From Clostridium folliculivorans (GTDB lineage: Bacteria > Bacillota > Clostridia > Clostridiales > Clostridiaceae), in the NCBI RefSeq assembly GCF_024341905.1, contig NZ_BQXY01000005.1:62001-126000 (forward strand): a stretch of DNA of 64,000 nucleotides. Reading direction: 5' to 3'. Both the position numbers and the translations under genes were made by a program. The notes below the pieces were generated by a model. It had not been told where the DNA came from and did not search any database. It saw only the letters and a program-made list of their open reading frames with translations. Positions 34,509-43,618 of the stretch are shown piece by piece; the first letter of the stretch is position 1; the number at the start of each line of letters is the position of its first letter.

Positions 34509-35723
34509 ATGCTATTTTATATGAATGAATTTCTGACAGCAGTATCTTTTGCGCTAGATTTTATAGAAATGGATTTAGCAGGAGTGACTTCTAACCACGG
34601 AAAGAGAACTGCATATATATCATTAAAAATAGCCAAAGAACTTGGTTTAAGTTTTAAGGAACTCCACGATATAGTGGCTTTAGGCATACTTCATGATATT
34701 GGTGCGGTAGAAAGAGGATTGGTTAGAAAAATTAATACAGAAAGTGAGTATAGTCTTAAAAATGCTGAAGATACAGTAGCTCATTGTAGTATTGGTGAAA
34801 ATAGTATAAGTATGTATCCTTTTCTTACTGATGTAACTAATATTATTAAATATCATCATGAAAGATATGATGGGACAGGTTACTTTAATATTAAAGGTGA
34901 AGATATACCTAAGATGTCTCAAATAATTTCGTTGGCAGATGAGATAGAATTAAATTTTGATTTGAGAACTAACGATTTTCGAATCAGAAAAGAAATACAT
35001 GATTTTATTAAAGGCAAAGCAAATACACATTATTCTACAAAATTAGTAGAAGCATTTATAAAGGTATCTAGTCACACCAGTTTTTGGATTGATTTAAAGG
35101 ATAATTTTATAGCAGCAGCTTTACAAAAGGCACAGCCTAAGTACTCAGTTGAGATTTCTTTTGAGCAGATAAGATCTATAACTCAGGTGCTTTCTAGAAT
35201 AATTGACTCAAAATCGCAATATACTCAACGACACTCAAAAGAACTATCAGAAAAAGTTGATGTTATGGCTCAATTTTATGACTATAGTGATGAAGAGAGA
35301 TTTAAGTTGATAATAGCAGCTGATTTACATGATCTAGGTAAGTTAGCTGTGCCGAATGATATACTGGATAGTACTAGTTCCCTTAGTGAGGAAGAATTTT
35401 CAGTTATTAAAGAACATACTTACTATACTAGGGTTGCTCTAGAACAGATAACTGGCTTTGAAGATATTGCAGAATGGTCAGCTAATCATCATGAGAAGCT
35501 TAATGGGTTGGGGTATCCTTTTGGAAAAAGCCATAAACAATTAGATTTTAATTCAAGACTAATGGGATGCCTTGATATTTATCAGGCACTTACTGAAGAA
35601 AGACCCTATAGACAATTATTGGGACATAAAGAAGCAATGGATATACTAAATGATATGTGTAAGAATGGGTTTATAGATAGTAATATATGTAAGGATATAG
35701 ATATTGTTTTTTCAAGTAGATAG
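34509..35723 (+). CDS. Double HD-domain protein, HD-GYP-type phosphodiesterase
   Basis: 404 residues with two HD-type domains in tandem. The N-terminal one (~20-150) has ILHDIG and HHERYDGTGYF; the C-terminal one (~225-395) has HDLGKLAVP and HHEKLNGLGYP, i.e. an HHExxDGxGYP motif with Asp changed to Asn. HD-GYP domains hydrolyse cyclic di-GMP. No TM or receiver domain is present, so it is a soluble stand-alone enzyme. Its ATG is 11 bases after AAAGGAG; a nearer ATG at 34502 opens only an 8-codon frame that overlaps the true start. Confidence 0.85.
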   Translation: MLFYMNEFLTAVSFALDFIEMDLAGVTSNHGKRTAYISLKIAKELGLSFKELHDIVALGILHDIGAVERGLVRKINTESEYSLKNAEDTVAHCSIGENSISMYPFLTDVTNIIKYHHERYDGTGYFNIKGEDIPKMSQIISLADEIELNFDLRTNDFRIRKEIHDFIKGKANTHYSTKLVEAFIKVSSHTSFWIDLKDNFIAAALQKAQPKYSVEISFEQIRSITQVLSRIIDSKSQYTQRHSKELSEKVDVMAQFYDYSDEERFKLIIAADLHDLGKLAVPNDILDSTSSLSEEEFSVIKEHTYYTRVALEQITGFEDIAEWSANHHEKLNGLGYPFGKSHKQLDFNSRLMGCLDIYQALTEERPYRQLLGHKEAMDILNDMCKNGFIDSNICKDIDIVFSSR

Positions 35724-35827
35724 ATATAGATTTTTATAAAGGGTTGAAGATGTAATACTTATTAGTTTAATTTGATGATAAAGAAGCAATATTTAAGGCT
35801 TTAATATGAAAAAGTGAAAAAAATACA

Positions 35828-35855
35828 TTGACAAAATTTATAAAAGTATTATAAT
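35828..35855 (+). promoter_or_regulatory. Consensus promoter leading into a terminator
   Basis: TTGACA (35828-35833), 16-bp spacer, TATAAT (35850-35855). Transcription should begin near 35862, six bases before the stem at 35868-35904, so the basic product would be only ~45 nt. Confidence 0.7.
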
Positions 35856-35867
35856 TTAGGTATAGAG

Positions 35868-35908
35868 CAAAGGCGCTTTTACCAGTAGGGTAAAAGCGCC
35901 TTTGTTTT
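35868..35908 (+). terminator. Very strong hairpin directly after a promoter
   Basis: CAAAGGCGCTTTTACC and GGTAAAAGCGCCTTTG: a perfect 16-bp stem, 5-nt loop and T-rich tail. It may end a tiny RNA or act as an attenuator for the small gene at 36082. Confidence 0.85.
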
Positions 35909-35980
35909 ATAAAAGATTAGTTATGTTATTTCTTAATAATCATAATAATATATATAAAACCTTACTTTTCCCTTTCATGT

Positions 35981-36008
35981 GTGATAGATGATTCTATCAC
36001 TTTTTTTT
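35981..36008 (+). terminator. Second terminator in the same leader
   Basis: GTGATAGA / TCTATCAC, 8-bp stem with a 4-nt loop, followed by eight T. It lies 73 bp upstream of the 56-residue gene. Confidence 0.85.
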
Positions 36009-36081
36009 GTATAGGTATAAAAAGTAGAAAATTAATGCAAAATAAATCCATAATATTCCTAGAAGACAGGAGAGATACACT

Positions 36082-36252
36082 ATGTGGCTTTTTAAATATC
36101 TTTTTAGTAAGAAGTATAGAGAAAGATATTACAATAATTTAATTGCCGATATTACTAGTACAGAATGTAACTTGGAAGAGGGAGATAAATTATATATAGA
36201 AATGAATATTCCTCATAAAGATATTGTTGTTAATAAAGAGCATACCAGCTAA
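36082..36252 (+). CDS. Small 56-residue hypothetical protein
   Basis: Short open frame starting MWLFKYLFSKKYRERYY, with an amphipathic, basic N-terminal third and an acidic middle (NLEEGDKLYIEM). CAGGAGAGA stands six bases before the ATG, and codon use is like that of its neighbours. No family recognised. It lies downstream of a promoter and two terminators at 35828-36008, so its expression may be conditional. Confidence 0.55.
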   Translation: MWLFKYLFSKKYRERYYNNLIADITSTECNLEEGDKLYIEMNIPHKDIVVNKEHTS

Positions 36253-36389
36253 ACGATAAAGCCTACTCCCGCTTGCCATAAGAAAGTAGTATCCTTACAA
36301 TTAAATAAAAAGGGTTATGTTAAAATTTATTTATTTACCTATTTATGGTATAATGTTAAAAATATACTTTTGTTTTTTGTTGATATAAA

Positions 36390-36485
36390 GATGTACCGCT
36401 TCAATCCGAAATCTATTTTTAAAACTCTCACTGGTTCTGGCGAGAGAATTTAAAAATAATAAGTTTTACTATGAAGTGGTACATC
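36390..36485 (+). repeat. Palindromic intergenic element, copy B
   Basis: 96 bp from GATGTACCGCTTC to GAAGTGGTACATC, with an inner stem AAACTCTC / GAGAGAATTT. Its reverse complement matches copies D and E at 56578-56773 over the full length. It lies in the probable 5' leader of the oligoendopeptidase (TATAAT at 36349-36354). Confidence 0.82.
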
Positions 36486-36523
36486 CATATAAAAGTAATT
36501 TATTAATATAGGGGGCATTAATA

Positions 36524-38218
36524 ATGAAATTCAAGGATTTTAAGTATGAGAGACCTAACTATGAAAAAGTTAAAGAGCTATTCAACTCGCATATAGCTAG
36601 ATTAAGAGGTTCAAGTAGTGCAGAGCAACAATATGATTGCATAAAAAACATAAATGAACTTAGAAATCACATTCAAACTATGAGTACATTAACAAATATA
36701 AGACATACAATTGATACACAAGATAAGTATTATGATGATGAACAAAATTATTGGGATGAATATTCTCCGTTATATGAAGAATTAAATTCAGTATTTTATA
36801 AGGAAATAGTTAATTCCAAGTTTAGACATAGTCTTGAGGAAAAGCTAGGTAAGCAATTTTTTACTTTAGCCGAGTTTTCTTTGAAAGGATTTTCTCCAGA
36901 GGTTATTGAAGATTTGCAACTGGAAAATAAGTTAGCATCAGAATACACTAAGTTGCTTGCTTCTGCAAAAATTCAGTTTAAAGGAGAAGAGAAAAATCTT
37001 TCAGGATTAGTACCTTTTATACAGAGTAAGGATAGAGAAGTTAGAAAAGAAGCTTCTCAGGCTAAATATGATTATTTCGTACAACATGAGGCTGATATAG
37101 ATAGGATATATGATGATCTTGTAAAAGTAAGAACTAAAATAGCAAGAAAGTTGGGATTTAAGAACTTTGTAGAATTAGGATATGTAAGAATGATGAGAAG
37201 TGACTACAATCCACAAATGGTTTCTAATTTTAGAAAACAAGTCCAGGATTATATTGTTCCAGCTGCTTCAAAGCTTTATGAAAGACAAACTAATAGGCTA
37301 GGGTTAGATAAGCTAAGCTATTATGATGAAAAATTCGAGTTTTTAAGTGGAAACGCGATACCCAAAGGTGACCCAGAGTGGATAGTAGCTAATGGCGTAA
37401 GAATGTATTCAGAATTATCATCAGAAACTAAAGAGTTCTTTGACTTTATGGTGGATGGAGAATTATTAGATTTAGTTACTAAGAAGGGAAAAGCAGGCGG
37501 TGGATATTGTACTTATATACCAGAATACAAGTCTCCGTTTATCTTTTCTAACTTTAATGGAACATCAGGAGATGTGGATGTATTGACTCACGAAGCAGGG
37601 CATGCATTTCAAGTTTATTCATCTAGATGGATAGAGATACCTGAGTGCAATTTCCCTACTTATGAAAGTTGTGAGATTCATTCTATGAGTATGGAGTTTT
37701 TCACTTGGCCATGGATGAATTTGTTCTTTGAAGAAGATGCAGATAAATATAAGTTTATACATTTAGGAAGCGCTATAAAGTTTATACCTTATGGAGTTAC
37801 TGTTGATGAATTCCAACACTATGTTTATGAGAATCCTGACGTAGCTCCAGCAGAGAGAAAGATGGCTTGGAGAGAAATAGAAAAGAAATACCTTCCACAT
37901 AAAAATTACGAGGGATGTGATTTCTTAGAAAGAGGGGGATGGTGGTTCCAACAATCTCATATATTTACATCTCCTTTCTATTATATAGATTATACCTTAG
38001 CTCAAATCTGTGCGCTTCAATTTTGGAAAAGAGCTAATGAAAATAGGGAAGACGCATGGAAAGACTATGTAGAACTTTGTAGAGTTGGTGGAACAAAATC
38101 ATTCTTAGAGTTAGTTAGTTATGCAAACTTGAAATCTCCATTTGAAGACGGTTGTGTAAGTTCAATAATAACTTCTATAGAGCAATGGCTTGACTCAGTA
38201 GATGACAAGAAGCTCTAA
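36524..38218 (+). CDS. M3-family oligoendopeptidase (PepF-like)
   Basis: 564-residue cytoplasmic zinc metallopeptidase that cuts short peptides. The HEAGH motif starts at His356, with the third ligand Glu in the following helix (YESCEIHSMSMEF). The length fits the M3B/PepF subgroup. RBS TAGGGGGC before the ATG. The leader carries repeat copy B. No signal peptide. Confidence 0.93.
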   Translation: MKFKDFKYERPNYEKVKELFNSHIARLRGSSSAEQQYDCIKNINELRNHIQTMSTLTNIRHTIDTQDKYYDDEQNYWDEYSPLYEELNSVFYKEIVNSKFRHSLEEKLGKQFFTLAEFSLKGFSPEVIEDLQLENKLASEYTKLLASAKIQFKGEEKNLSGLVPFIQSKDREVRKEASQAKYDYFVQHEADIDRIYDDLVKVRTKIARKLGFKNFVELGYVRMMRSDYNPQMVSNFRKQVQDYIVPAASKLYERQTNRLGLDKLSYYDEKFEFLSGNAIPKGDPEWIVANGVRMYSELSSETKEFFDFMVDGELLDLVTKKGKAGGGYCTYIPEYKSPFIFSNFNGTSGDVDVLTHEAGHAFQVYSSRWIEIPECNFPTYESCEIHSMSMEFFTWPWMNLFFEEDADKYKFIHLGSAIKFIPYGVTVDEFQHYVYENPDVAPAERKMAWREIEKKYLPHKNYEGCDFLERGGWWFQQSHIFTSPFYYIDYTLAQICALQFWKRANENREDAWKDYVELCRVGGTKSFLELVSYANLKSPFEDGCVSSIITSIEQWLDSVDDKKL

Positions 38219-38310
38219 TATTCTAAAAGATAAAGGATTTACTATACAAATGAAGGTTATAAAGTAGTAAGTTGTATAACTTTAGAAATAAAATATATGT
38301 AGATTAAATA

Positions 38311-38345
38311 AAAAAATAGAACTCCACTTAGGAGTTCTATTTTTT
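38311..38345. terminator. Bidirectional terminator at the 3' end of thrS
   Basis: AAAAAATAGAACTCC / GGAGTTCTATTTTTT with a 5-nt loop gives T-runs on both strands. It overlaps the first bases of the thrS stop codon. Confidence 0.88.
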
Positions 38346-40281
38346 AATGCTCTCTAGTAGCATTTTCATTAACTAATCTTTCGATAAAGCCTAGTAATTC
38401 TAATGAACCTTCATCGCCAGCTTTTCTGCTTCTAACAGATACTGAATTATTTTCTACTTCTTTTTCTCCAACTATAAGAATATATGGAGTTTTATCAACA
38501 GAAGCTTCTCTTATCTTGTAGCCAATTTTCTCAGCTCTATAATCACCTTCAACTCTTATACCTTTAAGTCTCAATGCTTTAACAACTGATTCTGCATAAT
38601 CATTATACTTATCAGATATAGGAAGTACTTTAGCTTGAACTGGAGCTAACCATGTTGGAAGCGCACCTGCGTACTTCTCAATAAGCATTGCTAGAGTTCT
38701 TTCGTAACAACCAATTGAACTTCTATGGATTACATAAGGAAGTTTCTTTTCGCCGTTCTTATCTATATAAGTCATGTTGAATCTTTCAGCTAGAGCAAAG
38801 TCGATTTGTACTGTTATTATAGTATCTTCTTTTCCGTGAACATTTCTAGCTTGAATATCAAGTTTTGGTCCATAGAATGCTGCTTCACCTTCAGCTTCAA
38901 CGTAATCAATTTCTAAGTGATTAAGAATTTGTCTCATTAAGTCTTGAGTGTTTTCCCAAGCTTCAGGATTGTTGATATACTTATCCTTATCATTAGGATC
39001 CCATTTTGAGAATCTATAAGAAATATCATCTTGAATTCCTAATGTAGACATAACATATTTTATTAAATCTACTACATCTTTAAACTCTTGCTCAACTTGT
39101 TCTGGAGTACATACAATATGACCATCTGCTAAAGTAAATTGTCTAACTCTTGTAAGTCCATGCATTTCTCCAGAAGCTTCGTTTCTAAATAGAGTAGAAG
39201 TTTCTGCGTATCTAAGAGGAAGATCTCTGTAGCTGTGTTGTTCTGAATTATATATTGAAAATTGGAATGGACAAGTCATCGGTCTTAAACCAAATACCTC
39301 ACTGTCATGTTCCTCGTCACCTAAAACAAACATTCCCTCTTTATAATGTTGCCAGTGACCAGATATTTTATATAAATCACTCTTAGCCATAAGAGGAGTC
39401 TTTGTAAGAAGGTAGCCTCTTCTTTCTTCCTCATCTTCTATCCATCTTTGAAGTACTTGAATAACTTTAGCACCCTTAGGCATTAATAGAGGAAGGCCTT
39501 GACCTACATTTTCATCAGTAGTGAATAAATTTAACTCTCTACCTAATTTGTTATGATCTCTTTTCTTAGCTTCTTCTAATGCAGCTAAATGTTCATCTAG
39601 TTCTGATTTTTTTGGGAAGGAAGTACCATATATTCTTGTAAGCATCTTGTTTTTTTCGTTTCCTCTCCAATAAGCACCTGCACTTCTAAGAAGTTTGAAA
39701 GCCTTTATTGGCTTTAATGACATTAGGTGTGGGCCAGCGCATAAATCAGTGAAGTCACCTATCTTATAGAAGGATATAATCTCATCCTCAGGAAGATCAT
39801 TAATTAGTTCTACTTTATAAGGTTCATTTTTTTCTTCCATAAGCTTTAAAGCCTCTTGTCTTGGAAGTTCAAATCTTTCAATTGCAGCGTCTTCTTTTAT
39901 GATTTTCTTCATTTCTTCTTCTAATTTTCCTAAATCAGCTGCGGAAAAAGAACTTTCTTTATCAAAATCATAGTAGAAGCCATTAGTTATAGAAGGACCT
40001 ATAGCCAATTTAGTTTCTGGGAACAGTCTTTTAACAGCATATGCTAATATATGAGATGTTGTATGTCTAAATGCATCCTTACCTTCTTGAGAATCAAAAG
40101 TACAAATGCTCAAGTTACAATCAGCATCAACCTTAAATCTTAAATCAACTACCTTGTCATTAACGATACCACAACAAGCTACTCTTGCAAGACCCTCACT
40201 AATGCCTTTAGCAATTTCATAAACGGATAAACCAGCTTCAAATTCTTTAACTGATCCATCTTTAAGAGTTATTTTTACCAT
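38344..40281 (-). CDS. thrS: Threonyl-tRNA synthetase
   Basis: 645 residues. N-terminal TGS domain (~1-62), editing domain with HTTSHILAYAVKR (HxxxH), class II catalytic core (motif 2 region TLFRNEASGEMHGLTRVRQF, zinc Cys in RPMTCPFQF, motif 3 SIGCYERTLAMLIE) and an anticodon-binding domain. The start is the ATG at 40281 behind AGGGAGA; a longer in-frame version adds six residues over that site. Controlled by the T-box leader at 40411-40650. Confidence 0.97.
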   Translation of the reverse strand: MVKITLKDGSVKEFEAGLSVYEIAKGISEGLARVACCGIVNDKVVDLRFKVDADCNLSICTFDSQEGKDAFRHTTSHILAYAVKRLFPETKLAIGPSITNGFYYDFDKESSFSAADLGKLEEEMKKIIKEDAAIERFELPRQEALKLMEEKNEPYKVELINDLPEDEIISFYKIGDFTDLCAGPHLMSLKPIKAFKLLRSAGAYWRGNEKNKMLTRIYGTSFPKKSELDEHLAALEEAKKRDHNKLGRELNLFTTDENVGQGLPLLMPKGAKVIQVLQRWIEDEEERRGYLLTKTPLMAKSDLYKISGHWQHYKEGMFVLGDEEHDSEVFGLRPMTCPFQFSIYNSEQHSYRDLPLRYAETSTLFRNEASGEMHGLTRVRQFTLADGHIVCTPEQVEQEFKDVVDLIKYVMSTLGIQDDISYRFSKWDPNDKDKYINNPEAWENTQDLMRQILNHLEIDYVEAEGEAAFYGPKLDIQARNVHGKEDTIITVQIDFALAERFNMTYIDKNGEKKLPYVIHRSSIGCYERTLAMLIEKYAGALPTWLAPVQAKVLPISDKYNDYAESVVKALRLKGIRVEGDYRAEKIGYKIREASVDKTPYILIVGEKEVENNSVSVRSRKAGDEGSLELLGFIERLVNENATREH

Positions 40282-40410
40282 TTGTGAATCTCCCTTCATA
40301 ATAAAATTTATATAATAGTCCTAAGTTTAAAATCATATTCCGTGGGATACAGATAGAAGTACATTTAAATATAAATTAAACTTGAAAAGGACAGTATTCT
40401 AGACAAAATA

Positions 40411-40650
40411 AAAAACTCCCGTCCCTATATCAAGGGACGGGAGAATACTATTCCCGTGGTTCCACCCAAATTACTTGAAAAACAAGTCACTTTAGTAATC
40501 TTAACGCGATTTTTACGGACTTTATTAAAGTCACTCAGAGTTAGTTTTCAGCTAATTCCATATAAAAATACTCACAGCAAATGTATTTTCTCTCTGCAAA
40601 TGTACCAAAGCTTACTCTTCTCTTCATAGAATTAAACTTAGCTATTTTTT
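40411..40650 (-). promoter_or_regulatory. T-box riboswitch of thrS
   Basis: On the minus strand it shows the T-box sequence GGGTGGAACCACGGG (about 40453-40467), then the terminator CTCCCGTCCC / GGGACGGGAG (40416-40443) with a T-run. Stem I, with AGAGTAAG and GCAGAGAGA, lies further upstream. Uncharged tRNA-Thr should favour the antiterminator. An ACT triplet near 40545 is a possible specifier but was not fixed with certainty. The region 40660-40907 beyond it shows nothing clear. Confidence 0.93.
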
Positions 40651-40907
40651 ATAAATTATAAGTTTATTTTATTTTAATGTCAAGTATTTATATATGAACC
40701 ACTTTATAATAAAATTTATATTTTCAAAGTTTTCAATGTGTTCTTCTTTCTTAACTTAAAGAGAATTAGGGCGGTAGGAGACGTTGTAAACTTAAATTAT
40801 AATATCTGCATAATACAGTTCGATTATGTAAACTTTTTTGTAAATATCATAATTTAGAGTTGTGAAGTATATAATAAAACAACATAAAAGAAATGTTAAA
40901 GTGCTAT

Positions 40908-41171
40908 TTATTTAAATCTCCATACTGCAGTTTGTGAATTATATTCATTACCATAAGAACTTTCGTAATTTAGAAATTCTAAGCCTAGTTCGTTTTCATA
41001 ATTGCTTATAAAACTTGTGAGCCCGATGTTATTTGTACTATATGAAGGCGTGTATGGAGAACCTGTAATTTTTTCTATGATTCCAATTGTAGTTATTTCT
41101 GAATAGTCATTGTATAGTTCAGTAAGAGCCCTTTTTACCTCTTCTAATAAGATTTCATCTAAGTTTTTCAT
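40908..41171 (-). CDS. Hypothetical 87-residue protein
   Basis: Not recognised. Acidic, soluble, no Cys; the C-terminal half is rich in Tyr, Asn and Ser. A clear TTGGAGGAA stands before the ATG, which supports a real gene. It lies alone between the thrS leader and the tRNA cluster. Confidence 0.65.
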   Translation of the reverse strand: MKNLDEILLEEVKRALTELYNDYSEITTIGIIEKITGSPYTPSYSTNNIGLTSFISNYENELGLEFLNYESSYGNEYNSQTAVWRFK

Positions 41172-41354
41172 AGGATAGTTCCTCCAAATAATATTTCTTA
41201 TGAATTATATTAATAATAATTAGGTAATATAACTAATTATCAAAAAAATGACAAGTTAAAAGGTGATTGATGCTTTAATTTGCAAAATAACAAAGATGTC
41301 ACTATATATTTACAATGTATGATTAATATGGTAAAATGTTACTGTAAATTATAA

Positions 41355-41429
41355 GCGGCAATAACTCAACGGCAGAGTGTCACCTTCCCAAGGTGAAGGC
41401 TGCGGGTTCAAATCCCGTTTGCCGCTCCA
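41355..41429 (+). tRNA. tRNA-Gly (CCC anticodon)
   Basis: Acceptor GCGGCAA/TTGCCGC, anticodon loop TTCCCAA, T arm GCGGG-TTCAAAT-CCCGT, CCA encoded (41427-41429). Confidence 0.95.
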
Positions 41430-41450
41430 AAAAAATAATATAAAAAACTA

Positions 41451-41478
41451 TTGATTTTATTTTTAGATAGTGTATAAT
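41451..41478 (+). promoter_or_regulatory. Promoter of tRNA-Leu/tRNA-Gly(GCC)
   Basis: TTGATT (41451-41456), 16-bp spacer, TATAAT (41473-41478), ending 16 bp before tRNA-Leu. Confidence 0.7.
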
Positions 41479-41494
41479 ATTTTTTGTGAGCAAT

Positions 41495-41578
41495 GCAGAT
41501 GTGGCGGAATTGGCAGACGCACTAGACTTAGGATCTAGCGCCTACGGCGTGGGGGTTCGACTCCCTTCATCTGCACCA
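41495..41578 (+). tRNA. tRNA-Leu (TAG anticodon)
   Basis: Acceptor GCAGATG/CATCTGC, anticodon stem CTAGA/TCTAG with loop CTTAGGA, long variable arm, CCA encoded. Confidence 0.95.
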
Positions 41579-41581
41579 CTT

Positions 41582-41656
41582 GCGGAAGTGACTCAATGGT
41601 AGAGTGTCACCTTGCCAAGGTGAAGGTCGCGGGTTCGAGTCCCGTCTTCCGCTCCA
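41582..41656 (+). tRNA. tRNA-Gly (GCC anticodon)
   Basis: Acceptor GCGGAAG/CTTCCGC, loop TTGCCAA, T arm GCGGG-TTCGAGT-CCCGT, CCA encoded. Only 3 bp from tRNA-Leu. Confidence 0.95.
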
Positions 41657-41660
41657 AATA

Positions 41661-41687
41661 AAAAGCAGATAGTAAGCTGCTTTTTTT
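41661..41687 (+). terminator. Terminator of the Gly-Leu-Gly tRNA group
   Basis: AAAAGCAG / CTGCTTTT with an 8-nt loop, and seven T. Confidence 0.85.
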
Positions 41688-41715
41688 ATTTTATAAAATA
41701 ATAGTGTTTGCGCTA

Positions 41716-41768
41716 ATATTAAAATAGTCAAAATCATAAAAGTTTTATGATTTTGACTATTTTAATAT
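41716..41768. repeat. Perfect 26-bp inverted repeat
   Basis: Two perfectly complementary 26-nt arms (41716-41741, 41743-41768) around a single G. AT-rich, with a T-rich flank. It lies between the tRNA terminator and the convergent HNH gene, where it may terminate the latter, but the length and perfection are unusual. Confidence 0.8.
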
Positions 41769-41814
41769 ATTTTTATATTTATATACAAACAATAAGGTAG
41801 TAATGAATATAATA

Positions 41815-42216
41815 CTAGTAATTAGAAAGTATTTTTTCTAATATAAAATCTTCTATCATTTCACTGGTATATGATTTTTGGCCCATTATTTGAAAAATGA
41901 TATCTTTTGATTTATAACCTTCTTTAAACAGTTTTATATTTTTTACAAGCTTTTTTAAAGAATTGTTGTTTATATTCAATATCTTTAATAAATCAACAAA
42001 AGTGTAATGTTCCTTGAATAAAATGGTTTGGAGTTCATCCTGTAATTCAACTTTATATTTTAAATTGACTGCATTATTTCTATGGGGACCTTCTTTGCCA
42101 CGATGGTGGCTATGGCATAAATATTTGTAATTTAGCTCAATATCAAGTCCGCCTTCACTCTTATAAACAATATGATGAATATCTGCTGATTTTCCACAGA
42201 TCTCGCATCGGTACAT
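41815..42216 (-). CDS. Small HNH-type protein
   Basis: 133 residues. The N-terminal MYRCEICGKSADIHHIVY carries a CxxC zinc pair and the HH of an HNH/McrA-like nuclease fold; HSHHRGKEGPH holds the second zinc/His cluster. The C-terminal ~70 residues look like a helix-turn-helix or helical bundle. The start at 42216 is behind AGGAGGA; a 13-residue longer version overlaps that site. Family members include restriction and homing nucleases, but many small stand-alone HNH proteins have no known role. Confidence 0.75.
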   Translation of the reverse strand: MYRCEICGKSADIHHIVYKSEGGLDIELNYKYLCHSHHRGKEGPHRNNAVNLKYKVELQDELQTILFKEHYTFVDLLKILNINNNSLKKLVKNIKLFKEGYKSKDIIFQIMGQKSYTSEMIEDFILEKILSNY

Positions 42217-42419
42217 ATGATTCCTCCTGGATATTTTATAATTATAAAATATCATGAACTAATGCTATAATCAAGCACATAAATGTTGAAAAGTTGGATT
42301 CCTATAACATAACTGGGAAGAATAAATTTCAGGCAAGTGGTCTTTTATATTGCATTACGAGGTAGTATGAAATATAATTAAATAGAAAAGGTTTACATAT
42401 TTAGAGAGGAAGTGGTTAA

Positions 42420-43094
42420 ATGATAGTAACTTATAACTCTATAGATTATTGGGATAAGCTAGTAAGAAATAATAAAACTTTAAAGTCTAGAATATTCGAA
42501 AATGAACCTATAACAGAAAAAACTGTATATATGCATTATGTGATTTTTACAAGAAAGTCTGGAATACAAAGTGTTTGGACACCAATACCCAAGGCAAAAA
42601 TGTTATTAGGATATATACAATATTGCTTGCTTCCAGAAGCATTTTATAAATGGATAGAGGGAAAATATAAAAATATAGCTGAGTTTTCTCAATTAAATGC
42701 TGAAAAGATTATATCAGAGGGATTAAAGGACGGGAAGTTAAGTCAATCAGAGGCCGCTACAATGAAAAAACAAATAGCATTTATAAAATCATTGTGGGAT
42801 GTTCCAAGTGATAAAGTCATGAAAGAATTAAAAAAGTTTTCTAGAGAGTTTAATATGAGTTGGCTAGGTGACATAGATACATTTTTATATATGAAGGTTT
42901 TTTCATCCGCATCTGAGTTAGGTCAATTTATTATAAATACTAACCTACAAACTGATAGTGAAGATGATTTTGAGAAAAAGATAGGCATGAGTGAAGAGAA
43001 ATGGATAGAACTATGCAAACAAGGTCATAAGAATCCAGTTAGCGGAGAAAAACTAAAGTTAACCTTAACAAGAGATTTGACAGAGATAGTTTAA
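42420..43094 (+). CDS. Hypothetical 224-residue protein
   Basis: Not recognised. Soluble, mixed alpha/beta to helical, with several Trp and no Cys cluster other than Cys near 60 and 200. AGAGAGGAAG precedes the ATG. It lies alone, divergent from the HNH gene and 55 bp before tRNA-Arg, which has its own promoter. Confidence 0.72.
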   Translation: MIVTYNSIDYWDKLVRNNKTLKSRIFENEPITEKTVYMHYVIFTRKSGIQSVWTPIPKAKMLLGYIQYCLLPEAFYKWIEGKYKNIAEFSQLNAEKIISEGLKDGKLSQSEAATMKKQIAFIKSLWDVPSDKVMKELKKFSREFNMSWLGDIDTFLYMKVFSSASELGQFIINTNLQTDSEDDFEKKIGMSEEKWIELCKQGHKNPVSGEKLKLTLTRDLTEIV

Positions 43095-43104
43095 GCTATA
43101 GCTG

Positions 43105-43133
43105 TTGACAGATTACAAAATATATATTAAAAT
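43105..43133 (+). promoter_or_regulatory. Promoter of tRNA-Arg/tRNA-Gln(TTG)
   Basis: TTGACA (43105-43110), 17-bp spacer, TAAAAT (43128-43133), 16 bp before tRNA-Arg. Confidence 0.75.
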
Positions 43134-43149
43134 ATATTTTGTTTGAAAT

Positions 43150-43226
<77 letters not shown>

Positions 43227-43231
43227 TATTT

Positions 43232-43306
43232 TGGGATGTCGCCAAGCGGTAAGGCAATGGACTTTGACTCCATTATCCGTAGGTTCGAATCCTGCCATCC
43301 CAGCCA
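43232..43306 (+). tRNA. tRNA-Gln (TTG anticodon)
   Basis: Acceptor TGGGATG/CATCCCA, loop with TTTGA, T arm GTAGG-TTCGAAT-CCTGC, CCA encoded. Confidence 0.95.
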
Positions 43307-43307
43307 A

Positions 43308-43333
43308 AGCACGTTATGCGTGCTGTTTTTTTG
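43308..43333 (+). terminator. Terminator of the Arg-Gln tRNA pair
   Basis: AGCACG / CGTGCT with a 5-nt loop, followed by GTTTTTTTG. Confidence 0.8.
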
Positions 43334-43420
43334 TTCTTTAGAAGATTATAATTCAGTTATATCTGTGCATAAGTATTGGTACACGCTTAAAACATAGTAT
43401 AAGTTAAAGAATAAAAAAGA

Positions 43421-43515
43421 AGAATGTGTCGTCTGTTGAATTTATTTCAGTATACATCCGTGAAGGCAGATGCGCAAAGAAATTACTGAAAAAGGTGGCT
43501 TTAGCGATTTTTTTA
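43421..43515 (+). repeat. Structured ~95-bp repeat, copy 1
   Basis: Shares with 44384-44478 the blocks TGTCG-CTG, AATTT-TT-A, AGGCAGATGCG and TTAGCGATTTTTT in the same order and spacing. The first and third blocks can pair, and the end resembles an intrinsic terminator. Confidence 0.65.
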
Positions 43516-43618
43516 GTGAATTTAAAGAATTTATAAAATTTAAAATATTTTTATCTAAACTTATATATGTATATATTTACAAATATTCGATGTAGTGATA
43601 GAATTATAATGTTGATAT

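Noticed and set aside
34502..34528. 8-codon leader peptide overlapping the HD-domain gene start
   Set aside because: Better explained as a chance ATG between the ribosome site and the real start; no regulatory structure seen.
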